Assembly (NCBI RefSeq): GCF_014876185.1
Contig: NZ_JADALJ010000001.1
Coordinates: forward strand, 496,001-560,000
DNA from: Rufibacter sp. LB8
GTDB lineage: Bacteria > Bacteroidota > Bacteroidia > Cytophagales > Hymenobacteraceae
Reading direction: 5' to 3'
Length of the DNA stretch: 64,000 nt
Positions 9,301 through 16,236 of this stretch are shown here, in pieces. How positions within the stretch are numbered: position 1 is the first letter of the stretch; every line of letters starts with the position of its first letter. The notes under the pieces are model-generated. The model did no database searches. It was not told the DNA's origin and saw only the letters and a program-made list of their open reading frames with translations. The position numbers and the translations under genes are program-made.

Positions 9301-11629
9301 GCTTGCCGCTCTTGGTAAGGAAAACGGTCTCAATCTTGTTCACGTCTTCGCCTTTGTAGAGATTACGCAGCTGGTAAATCAGTTTGGCTTTGTAGTAGGG
9401 GTGCACAATGTCATTGAGCGTTAAGGTCTCAATGTCAAAATCATTGTAGCCAAGCTTCTCTTTCCAGGCGCGGTTTACGAAGATGAATTTATTATCAGTG
9501 GAGATGTTCTGAATTAAGTCATGGGCGTTGTCAAACAGATCCTGGAGCCGGATTTTGTTGTCTTTTAAGGCTTCCATGGCAATCCGCTTGTCGGTCATGT
9601 CTTTCCCCACCGCCGTAATACCCACCACGCTGCCTTCAGCGTCCATCTCAAACATGATGTTCCAGCGCAGAATCTTCACCGATTGGGACTTGGTCACCAG
9701 GTCCCATTCATAGTAACTGCGCAGCGTTTGGTTCTGCAAGGCTTTCTGAATCTCATGAATACGCGCGTTTCTTTCCCGCTCCGGTACCAGCAATTCATAG
9801 TAGTTCTGCCCAATAACCTCCTCGCGCTTATATCCCGTGTACTGCAGGAAATAATCATTCACGTACACAATGCGCAGCTCCAGGTCTAGGCTCACGTAAG
9901 CCAGGTTTACCTGGCTCAGAAAAGACCTGAACTGCTGCATGGATTCCCGCAATACTTCCTGCCGCCTGATTAATGCCTGGGCTTCCTTTCTTGAGGTGAT
10001 GTCTCTGATGATGCATTGCACAAAAGCCACGCCCTCCAACTGAATGGCACTGAAACTTATTTCACTGTCAATGACGCGCCCGTCCATTTTCTCAATGCGC
10101 CACTCCAGCGTCTGCGGGTGACCGTCCAGCACGGCGGCTTCAATCATCTGCAGTGATTTCTCCACCGAAGAACTGCCGTCGGCCTGCAAGCCAGGGGAGA
10201 AGTCAGCCACCCGTTTGCCAATAATGTCCTGCTTGTCACAGTCCAGCAACATGGTGGCCTGGAAATTACAGTCGGCTATCTGGGTGTTGTTGAGCAGGAA
10301 AATGGCGTCATTGCTGGACTCAAACAGGGTTTTATATTTCCCTTCTGAGTAATGCAGTTCCTGCCGTAACTCAAACTTTGACAAGAACGAATTCAGTTCA
10401 AATCCTATGTTGTTAATGAATTCTGTAAGGGAACTGGTAATGTGCGAGGCGTCATCTACCACCAAAACCACAACCGCCAAATACTGTTTCTCGGTGCAGA
10501 TGGGCATGGCCACCACTTCCCGCTTTTGGAACAAGTGCTGGAAATTCCGCGAGATGCTTAAGATTGACCGGTTTTTGGATTTATTCTCCAACTGGGAGAG
10601 AAACTCGGGTTTTAAGGCCAGAACACTGTGATCCTGCAAAAGCGTGGCTTCTTTACCGCGACTTTTGACCAGTTGCACCATGCGCGTGGCCGGCTGGTAT
10701 ACATACACCCCGCCACCGGTGATGTTGGGCCTTTTTAAAAGAGACTCCAGCGCCACTGCCAGGATATCATCTGCTGTTTTGAGAGTAGACAGGGAGGGGA
10801 TCAGCTTGTTCATGAACTCCTGCTGGTCATTGCGCTGCCGGCCAGCTTCCAGGTGCATACCCGTGTCTTCAATGGGTTTGGCGGTGCCCAGCACCACTTC
10901 CTGCCCAAAATACCGGCCGCACCTAAAGGATAGCAACACCGGATACAGCGTTTCTTCTTTGTTTTTAAACCACCAGTCAAACCGTTGGGTCTTGCCGGCA
11001 CAGGCTTGTTGAATTCTTTTCTTGAAGGCTATTTTCTCTGAGGGGTTCAGGTCAAAGGCCTCAAAGACGTTTCTGCCCATCAGGTCCTGCTTCTCAAACT
11101 GCACCAGGGCCAGGGCTTCGCGGTTGATGTCTATGAAGCCGCCTTTTTTGTCTAAGATGAACAAAGGCTCATTGCTGTCTTCAAACAGGCTTCGGTAACT
11201 TGACTCAGAGGCATACATGTCGCCCACGGGCATCACCTCAGCAGACGCAGACCGCACCGCAATGTAAAGCAACTCATGGCCACCCTGTTGCACCAGGCTA
11301 GACTTGAAATACAACAGATTAGTGTCTAGGATGTTGTCTTTGGGCTGAATGAACCCGCTTATGTTTTTCCTGTGGCGCAGCAGCCGTATATGTCTATCAA
11401 ATTTGGACAGGTACCGGTTATCCAGCAGGTCTTTGATGTTCAAATTTTCAGGAAATGGCTGCCCTCTAAAAAAGAAGTCGCGCGCCTGCCGGTTCACCGA
11501 CAGCAGCAGGCCGGAGAGGGTGCAAACAAACATCAATTTTCGGCTCCCGCTTACGTGTTCTGCCAGGTTTATCAACTGCTCTGCCGCCGCTATCTGCGCT
11601 TGGTTCTCTATGGCCGTTTGTGCTGTCAT
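6365..11629 (-). CDS. Giant multi-PAS/GAF hybrid histidine kinase
   Basis: A 1754-residue soluble sensor kinase with no membrane helix. Domain order by eye: degenerate PAS-like region (about 30-130), PAS (145-265), GAF (270-430), three PAS (430-815), GAF (815-985), two PAS (990-1240), HisKA with His1255 in NMSHELRTP, HATPase with SNLTSNAIKF and GGTGLGLAIS, a receiver with Asp1550 in FMDIQMPEMDG, and an Hpt domain with His1696 in LHQIKGTAS. The full His-Asp-His chain ends in the separate receiver gene 2 bp downstream. Signals are unknown; multiple PAS and GAF sites suggest cytosolic ligands or redox. Leftward promoter candidate at 11705-11712. Confidence 0.95.
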   Translation of the reverse strand: MTAQTAIENQAQIAAAEQLINLAEHVSGSRKLMFVCTLSGLLLSVNRQARDFFFRGQPFPENLNIKDLLDNRYLSKFDRHIRLLRHRKNISGFIQPKDNILDTNLLYFKSSLVQQGGHELLYIAVRSASAEVMPVGDMYASESSYRSLFEDSNEPLFILDKKGGFIDINREALALVQFEKQDLMGRNVFEAFDLNPSEKIAFKKRIQQACAGKTQRFDWWFKNKEETLYPVLLSFRCGRYFGQEVVLGTAKPIEDTGMHLEAGRQRNDQQEFMNKLIPSLSTLKTADDILAVALESLLKRPNITGGGVYVYQPATRMVQLVKSRGKEATLLQDHSVLALKPEFLSQLENKSKNRSILSISRNFQHLFQKREVVAMPICTEKQYLAVVVLVVDDASHITSSLTEFINNIGFELNSFLSKFELRQELHYSEGKYKTLFESSNDAIFLLNNTQIADCNFQATMLLDCDKQDIIGKRVADFSPGLQADGSSSVEKSLQMIEAAVLDGHPQTLEWRIEKMDGRVIDSEISFSAIQLEGVAFVQCIIRDITSRKEAQALIRRQEVLRESMQQFRSFLSQVNLAYVSLDLELRIVYVNDYFLQYTGYKREEVIGQNYYELLVPERERNARIHEIQKALQNQTLRSYYEWDLVTKSQSVKILRWNIMFEMDAEGSVVGITAVGKDMTDKRIAMEALKDNKIRLQDLFDNAHDLIQNISTDNKFIFVNRAWKEKLGYNDFDIETLTLNDIVHPYYKAKLIYQLRNLYKGEDVNKIETVFLTKSGKPIHLIGSINCSWQDGKPIATRAILHDITDRIKAERLQKVYYSIANLAISSKDLPSLYSAIHRELSKIIETHNFYIALLDEHQSNINFVYYVDQLSDTPGTSLSRPFSNGMTEYIIKTGKPLYTTKQDFMALVDEGKIEVNGVVPEVMLCSPLSIGERIIGVIAVRDYKNPEAYVQSDIEILHFISNQVALAIERKRNEEQITIQNARLKAIFESGDHLMWSINRQYGLTSFNQNFANEMVSWSNQQPVLGMALGGLVESFVTPLYYSLMKEAYQKAFEGEPQQFEIELEKADGVSEWREVLLNPIYLENGTFDDVSAIALDITEKKISQLALAENEEKFRQIFESFQDMYYKTNIEGDFQLVSPSVEDMLGYSQHEAMHMSAQELYVHPEDREQLLETLFHQRSVHNFETSLRTKGQDEKQVLINSRLIMSAEGEAIAIEGVCRDITELKNTQNELIRAKELAENSLQAKTQFLANMSHELRTPMNGIIGMIDLLHHSANNEEQMDYIDTLRKSSDALLDILNDILDLSKIQAGKLQLNESGIDLNYSLDKIHSLFANRATQKDLRFLYTMAPGTPRYIITDETRLLQILSNLTSNAIKFTNEGEVKVQVQSLQSEGGVHLLEFRVKDSGIGISEEDIQRLFTNFTQLDNSSSKTFGGTGLGLAISKQLSELLGGEIGVESQAGQGSTFWFTITCREAENVSQINEQLLSSKELDTIGKFSPAPKILLVDDNQINQKVAIKLLERMDCFPDVASDGFEAIAKATSKDYEIIFMDIQMPEMDGVTATKELKARLKTKCPPIIAMTAYSMKDDAEKFISEGLDDYISKPVKITDLYDRISRWYGHGIEASVTSSKPEGDQETIGTHDNFLEMEIVEQLRSIGGNDFALQLYVDFEEETTELLQAVKNDVAAQQYDNLLSTLHQIKGTASTLGLTTVSTLAKDLEHDILKGSVAYVPQTFAELEASFANFKAHYRQKILSN

Positions 11630-11704
11630 TGTGTAGCTATATCCTTATAGAAAAGTGCCTTTTTGCCGGATTGGTGGTACTTGCCCAGAAAAAGCCTAAT
11701 TTAG

Positions 11705-11712
11705 CAAAAATA
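11705..11712 (-). promoter_or_regulatory. Possible -7 box for the hybrid kinase operon
   Basis: TATTTTTG on the minus strand matches TAnnTTTG about 75 nt upstream of the kinase start. No clear TTG was found at the right distance, so the call rests on one element. Confidence 0.3.
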
Positions 11713-11791
11713 GCCTGAAACTGGTTATTTTCTGGAAGTTCCTCTTTAATAGAAATCGCCCCTGGCCAGGGTACCGGCGCCTTGCCTGTTT

Positions 11792-12868
11792 ATGGGTAAA
11801 TCCATTGTTTTCACCGTCACCACAGACTTAACCCAGGACCAACGCATGCAGCGCATTGCGGGCACCCTGGCCAAGGCTGGTTTTAAGGTGACGTTGGTGG
11901 GGCGAAGCTTACCTAATTCTACCCCGCTGACAAAACAAGATTTCCAACAACACAGAATCACCTGCCACTTCCACAAAGGACCACTTTTCTACCTTGAATA
12001 TACTATAAGGCTGTTGTTCTGGCTTTTAGGGCACAGGCATGATATTCTGGGAACCATAGACGCTGACACCGCCATAGCGGGCATTGTAGCTTCCTGGTGG
12101 CAGAAAATCCCGATGGTCTATGACGCCCACGAGTTGTTCCCAGAAATGCCAGAAGTGGTGCACCGGCCATTAGTAAGGAAAGTATGGGCCGCGCTGGAGA
12201 AATGGGCCTTCAAGCGGGCTAGTTTGAGGTACACCGTTAGTGCCTCTTTGGTCCAGTATTTCCAGGAAACCTACCAGGTGCCGGTGCACCTGATCCGGAA
12301 TGTGCCCTTCAGGCAAGAACAGATTATTCCAACCAAACCAGTGCCGTATTTTATTTACCAGGGCGCGCTCAACGAAGGCCGGGGCCTGGAATGTACGTTG
12401 GAGGCCATGCAAAATATACCTGCCACCCTTGTGATTTGCGGCGAGGGTCCTTTGAAACCTAAATTGCAGGAGTTAGCCACCAAGCTTGGAGTGGGGGAGA
12501 AGGTAGTATTCAAAGGAAACGTTCCGCCGCCACAATTGGCTGAACTGACCAAAAATGCCTGGGCGGGTATTATGCTGCTTGAAAACCGGGGCCTTAGTTA
12601 TTACTATTCTTTGGCCAATAAATTCTTTGACTATGTGCAGGCAGGCATTCCGCAGGTGTGCGTGCCGTTTCCGGAGTACCAATTACTGAACACCCAGCAT
12701 GAAGTGGCTTTGTTGGCTTCCACCAACGTAATGGAAGTTCGTCAAGCCATGCTCACCTTGCTCCATGACCATGAAACCTACCAACGGCTGCAGCAGAATT
12801 GCCTGTTGGCGGCCCAGGAATGGAATTGGGAACAGGAGGGTACGCATTTGGTGATGCTGTATCAATAA
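11792..12868 (+). CDS. GT4-like glycosyltransferase
   Basis: A 358-residue glycosyltransferase with a GT-B fold by sequence pattern. The N-terminal half contains TTDLTQDQRMQRIAGTL and the family-typical YDAHELFPEMPE; the C-terminal half contains FIYQGALNEGRGLE, GEGPLKPKLQEL and KGNVPPPQLAEL, typical of nucleotide-sugar binding. The acceptor is unknown; related genes act in surface polysaccharide or glycolipid synthesis. It diverges from the kinase operon and ends 5 bp before miaA. Confidence 0.85.
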   Translation: MGKSIVFTVTTDLTQDQRMQRIAGTLAKAGFKVTLVGRSLPNSTPLTKQDFQQHRITCHFHKGPLFYLEYTIRLLFWLLGHRHDILGTIDADTAIAGIVASWWQKIPMVYDAHELFPEMPEVVHRPLVRKVWAALEKWAFKRASLRYTVSASLVQYFQETYQVPVHLIRNVPFRQEQIIPTKPVPYFIYQGALNEGRGLECTLEAMQNIPATLVICGEGPLKPKLQELATKLGVGEKVVFKGNVPPPQLAELTKNAWAGIMLLENRGLSYYYSLANKFFDYVQAGIPQVCVPFPEYQLLNTQHEVALLASTNVMEVRQAMLTLLHDHETYQRLQQNCLLAAQEWNWEQEGTHLVMLYQ

Positions 12869-12873
12869 ATACC

Positions 12874-13803
12874 ATGAACAAACCCAGATTCCTGATAGTG
12901 GTGGTGGGCCCCACGGCCGTAGGCAAAACCGATTTCTGCGTGCAGCTGGCCAAACGCTTTGAAACCGAGGTGATTTCCATGGATTCCCGGCAGTTTTATA
13001 AAGAATTGAGCATTGGCACTGCCAAACCAAGCCTGGCAGAACAGGCCGGCGTGCGCCACCATTTCATTGATTCCCACTCCATTCTGGAAGAGTACAATGC
13101 CGGCGCCTTTGAGCAGGATGCGCTTGCGGTGCTGAATACTTTGTTCCAGGAAAAAGAAGTGGTGGTAGCCACCGGAGGTTCGGGGCTTTATGTGCGGGCG
13201 CTCTGCGAAGGCTTGGATGAAATGCCTGACATCTTGCCCGGTATACGCGAAGAATTAACGCAGCAGTTGGACCAGGAAGGTTTGCCTGCCCTGGCAGCGC
13301 AATTGCAGGAAGCAGACCCAGTTTATGCCGACCAGGTAGATCTGCAGAACCCGCAACGCGTCATAAGGGCTTTGGAAGTTTGGCTAAGTGCCGGAAAACC
13401 GTATTCTTCCTTCAGAAAACAGGAAAACGCCAGACAACGTGATTTTATTATTATCAAAATCGGTTTGAACCGCGACCGAGCGGACCTTTATGACCGCATC
13501 AACCGCCGCATGGACCTTATGCTGGAGCAAGGTTTGCTGGACGAAGTGAAACTGGTGTATCCTTACCGTGCGCACCAGGCCTTGCAGACTGTGGGCTATA
13601 CAGAATTATTCAACTTTTTGGAAAGAATGTATGATTGGGAGGAGGCCGTTCGGTTACTCAAGCGCAACAGCCGGCGCTACGCCAAAAGACAACTGACCTG
13701 GTTTAACAGAGACCCTGAGATTACATGGTTTCACCCAGACCAGGCCCAGGAAATTATGGAATTCCTGAAGACCAAGATGAAAGCCGAACCGTCAGGTCAA
13801 TAA
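12874..13803 (+). CDS. miaA: tRNA dimethylallyltransferase
   Basis: A 309-residue enzyme adding a dimethylallyl group to A37 of tRNAs that read UNN codons. The P-loop GPTAVGKT is at residues 12-19, followed by SMDSRQFYKELSIGTAKPS, and the C-terminal RYAKRQLTWFNRD matches the family. I chose the ATG at 12874 over an upstream in-frame ATG at 12799, because the latter adds 25 residues overlapping the glycosyltransferase end and precedes the normal MiaA N-terminus. Palindrome copy 3 begins 5 bp after the stop. Confidence 0.96.
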   Translation: MNKPRFLIVVVGPTAVGKTDFCVQLAKRFETEVISMDSRQFYKELSIGTAKPSLAEQAGVRHHFIDSHSILEEYNAGAFEQDALAVLNTLFQEKEVVVATGGSGLYVRALCEGLDEMPDILPGIREELTQQLDQEGLPALAAQLQEADPVYADQVDLQNPQRVIRALEVWLSAGKPYSSFRKQENARQRDFIIIKIGLNRDRADLYDRINRRMDLMLEQGLLDEVKLVYPYRAHQALQTVGYTELFNFLERMYDWEEAVRLLKRNSRRYAKRQLTWFNRDPEITWFHPDQAQEIMEFLKTKMKAEPSGQ

Positions 13804-13808
13804 CGTAA

Positions 13809-13858
13809 ATTTTCCGTTTTGGGGCTCATTTTCGGAAATGAGCCCCAAAACGGAAAAT
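13809..13858. repeat. Dispersed palindrome, copy 3, compensated variant
   Basis: Arms ATTTTCCGTTTTGGGGCTC and GAGCCCCAAAACGGAAAAT are perfectly complementary although the core differs from consensus (GGGG for CGGG, matched by CCCC). Centre TCGG. It begins 5 bp after the miaA stop. Confidence 0.92.
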
Positions 13859-13974
13859 CCATTTAGTGCTGATGATGGAAATTTACATCGAACTTCAAAA
13901 ATCCTAAACAAGAATTTAAGGCAAGTTTAGAACCTTAAACTAATTACTGGCTGCAGACATAAAAGGATCTGAAA

Positions 13975-14022
13975 ATTTCCGTTTTTGGGCTCATTTCCAG
14001 AAATGAACCCAAAAACGGAAAT
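13975..14022. repeat. Dispersed palindrome, copy 4
   Basis: Arms ATTTCCGTTTTTGGGCTC and GAACCCAAAAACGGAAAT pair except for one C-A position; TTTTT and AAAAA are matched changes. Centre CCAG. It ends 5 bp before the stop of leftward pfkA, so this convergent gap has one copy at each gene's 3' end. Confidence 0.92.
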
Positions 14023-14027
14023 AAGAT

Positions 14028-14999
14028 TTACACGCTCAAGACTTCCACCAGTTTCAGGAAGCTCTCACTAATGGGTTTCTTTTTGGTGATAGTGTCATGG
14101 AAAGGAGTGTACACAATTTCACCGTTGATCACGCCCACCATTTCATTTTTGCGGCCGTCAATTAAGCCTTCCACGGCGGCCATGCCCATTTGGCTGCTCA
14201 ACAAACGGTCTGCCGCAGTGGGTGAACCGCCGCGCTGCACGTGGCCAATAATGGTTACTTTGGCGTCCATCTGAGGCAGTGCTTCTTTCACTTTAGCGGC
14301 AATCTCGGTGGCGCCACCTTCATCGTCGCCTTCGGCCACAATAATGATGAAAGAGGTTTTGGAGCGGCGCCAGCCTTGCTGCAGGGTTTCAATCACCTCG
14401 GGCATAGAGGTAATGGTCTCTGGGATCAAAACCATCTCGGCACCGCCGCCAATGGCGCAGGGCATGGCAATGTAGCCCGAGTCACGGCCCATCACTTCCA
14501 CAAAAAACACGCGCTCATGGCTGTCGGCGGTGTCGCGTATCTTGTCAATGGCGTCAAGGGCGGTGTTCACGGCAGAGTCGTAGCCAATGGTGTAGTCTGT
14601 GCCGTACAGGTCATTGTCTATGGTGCCGGGCGCGCCAATAATAGGAATGCCGTATTCCTCGTAAAATAACTTGGCGCCGGTAAACGTACCGTTACCGCCA
14701 ATGGCCACAATGCCCTCAATCCCGAACTTGGAGATCTGGTCAAAGGCCTTCTTGCGGCCCTCGGCGGTCATGAACTCAGGAGACCTGGCCGATTTCAGGA
14801 TGGTGCCGCCTTTTTGAATGATATTGCTCACCGAATGCGAGAAAAGACGGTAAATCTCCCCCTGAATCATGCCGTTGAACCCGCGGCCAATGCCGTATAC
14901 TTCTAATTTATGGTAAACCGCCGTGCGGACCACTGCCCTAATGCACGCGTTCATGCCCGGGGCATCGCCCCCAGACGTAAATACACCTATCTTTTTCAT
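14028..14999 (-). CDS. pfkA: 6-phosphofructokinase
   Basis: A 323-residue ATP-type phosphofructokinase, the committed step of glycolysis. SGGDAPGMNA is at the N-terminus, PGTIDND (proton acceptor Asp) and EVMGRDSGYIA in the middle. Gly at position 104 and in PGTIDND indicate ATP rather than pyrophosphate as donor. Oddly, the usual GGDGS/T reads GGNGT: residue 103, normally the Mg-ATP-binding Asp, is Asn (codon at 14691-14693). The rest is intact. It diverges from the TerB-like gene and converges with miaA. Confidence 0.94.
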   Translation of the reverse strand: MKKIGVFTSGGDAPGMNACIRAVVRTAVYHKLEVYGIGRGFNGMIQGEIYRLFSHSVSNIIQKGGTILKSARSPEFMTAEGRKKAFDQISKFGIEGIVAIGGNGTFTGAKLFYEEYGIPIIGAPGTIDNDLYGTDYTIGYDSAVNTALDAIDKIRDTADSHERVFFVEVMGRDSGYIAMPCAIGGGAEMVLIPETITSMPEVIETLQQGWRRSKTSFIIIVAEGDDEGGATEIAAKVKEALPQMDAKVTIIGHVQRGGSPTAADRLLSSQMGMAAVEGLIDGRKNEMVGVINGEIVYTPFHDTITKKKPISESFLKLVEVLSV

Positions 15000-15294
15000 A
15001 CTCTACAAAAACGTAGCCCCAAAGTAAGGTTTTACGTAAGAAAGTTCAAGCTTTTTAATTAAAGCGAGCCAATGGGCGCGTCGGCAATTGGCCCTGCCAA
15101 CCGCCAGAACCACTTCTCTGATTTTTAAAAATGCATTGAGAAGAAAATGTGTGATAAAAATGGCAGAATGGTATTTAAAACGAAGCAATATTTTGCAAAA
15201 ATCGTAAATTACAGAAGCAAGCGATAAAGGAAGGAGGCTGTGCAAAAATTGCGCAGTCTTTATCCGCTCAATCCTCCACCCTAACCCAACGCAC

Positions 15295-15726
15295 ATGTTT
15301 TCCTTATTTGAGAGCGAAGAAACAAAACGGCTCAAAAGCCACATCATCAACCTGGGCGCCCTGGCCAAGATTGACGGCCACCTGGACTCCGCGGAGATGG
15401 ACCATATCATTTCCATTGGCGAACGGAAAGGCATGCGCCCCCAGGACATCCGCTCTCTTTTAGCCGACTGCCAGAACATAAAACTGACCATGCCCAGCAA
15501 TGACTTGGACCGCTTTGACCAAGTCTATGACCTGGTGGAGATGATGCTAGCCGATGGCATTGTGGACGACAGCGAGATGGATTTCTGCCTGGACATTGCC
15601 ACCAAGATGGGTTTCAGAAAAGCAGTAGTGGGCGTGTTAGTGAAGAAAATAACCACCGGCGTAAAAGACGGCCTCAGCCGCGAAGAAATAAAAACAGAGG
15701 CGTTGAGCTTCTTAGAAATTCAGTAA
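15295..15726 (+). CDS. TerB-like protein
   Basis: A 143-residue helical protein with the TerB/DjlA-like pattern: HIINLGALAKIDGHLDSAEM near residue 15 and MLADGIVDDSEMDFCLDIATKMG near residue 85, two acidic-loop repeats. TerB-like domains occur in tellurite and stress modules, but no other ter genes are nearby, so a resistance role is not supported. It is expressed alone, diverging from pfkA, and converges with a small lipoprotein gene. Confidence 0.78.
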   Translation: MFSLFESEETKRLKSHIINLGALAKIDGHLDSAEMDHIISIGERKGMRPQDIRSLLADCQNIKLTMPSNDLDRFDQVYDLVEMMLADGIVDDSEMDFCLDIATKMGFRKAVVGVLVKKITTGVKDGLSREEIKTEALSFLEIQ

Positions 15727-15732
15727 TCGCCA

Positions 15733-15924
15733 TTACCCATTTCGTATTTTTTGAAGCCGATTTTTGCCCCACACAAAGGTGGCCGTGTCATGCTCCATGC
15801 CCACTGAAATACTTTCCCCAGGTTTCTTGAAATGGGCACTTATGTTATAATAAAGGCACTTTTCGATCCTTCTGAAATTCTGCCCTATTGGTCACCAGGA
15901 ACCAGAGGAAACCCCCAATCAGTC
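15733..15924 (-). pseudogene. Frame-broken gene remnant
   Basis: Two adjacent minus-strand frames read like one protein. The upstream part gives DWGFPLVPGDQ and then a stop; shifted by one base, the next frame gives GQNFRRIEKCLYYNISAHF and continues without stop to a TAA at 15733-15735. One extra base between CAATA and GGGCAG (near 15888) would join them as GDQYGQNFRR. There is no start codon. It directly follows the stop of the small lipoprotein gene, so it may be the decayed end of that gene or of a lost neighbour. I cannot name the family. Confidence 0.45.
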
Positions 15925-15934
15925 TAAAGTAGAC

Positions 15935-16144
15935 TTAGTTCGTTTCCAGAATTTGTGAAGTGGTATCTGCTGGCAATTTTGGCGAAGTTTCTGTACCGTC
16001 AATTCTGGTAGAAGAAACTGAGTCAACGGTTTGTTCCAGAACCGCACTGTCATTGTAGGACGCGCCATCTTTCTGCATTTCCTGCGTTTCTTTCGCGCCG
16101 CAACCCATTACTAGACAAAGCAGTACCCAACTCCAGTTTTTCAT
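15935..16144 (-). CDS. Small lipoprotein, possibly truncated
   Basis: A 69-residue product starting at the ATG at 16142-16144 (an ATG 9 bp upstream is possible). The N-terminus KNWSWVLLCLVMGC is a lipoprotein signal with the lipidated Cys before GAKE. The rest is polar, rich in Ser, Thr, Asp and Glu, with no known domain. Protein-like frames continue beyond its stop (15733-15924), so the gene may be a shortened form of a longer one. Confidence 0.6.
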   Translation of the reverse strand: MKNWSWVLLCLVMGCGAKETQEMQKDGASYNDSAVLEQTVDSVSSTRIDGTETSPKLPADTTSQILETN

Positions 16145-16200
16145 ACAAAACACTGTTTACAGATAATTAAGGCCTTGCCAAACCGAGGTTGATAGATATT

Positions 16201-16236
16201 CCGTTTTCGGGCTCATTTCTGGAAATGAGCCCGAAA
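16201..16236. repeat. Dispersed palindrome, copy 5, truncated by gene end
   Basis: Left arm CCGTTTTCGGGCTCATTT, centre CTGG, right arm AAATGAGCCCGAAA; the final AACGG is missing because the permease stop codon (16237-16239) begins exactly there. Confidence 0.92.

Noticed and set aside
12799-12873. Upstream start for miaA
   Set aside because: It would overlap the glycosyltransferase end by 70 bp and add 25 residues before the normal MiaA N-terminus.
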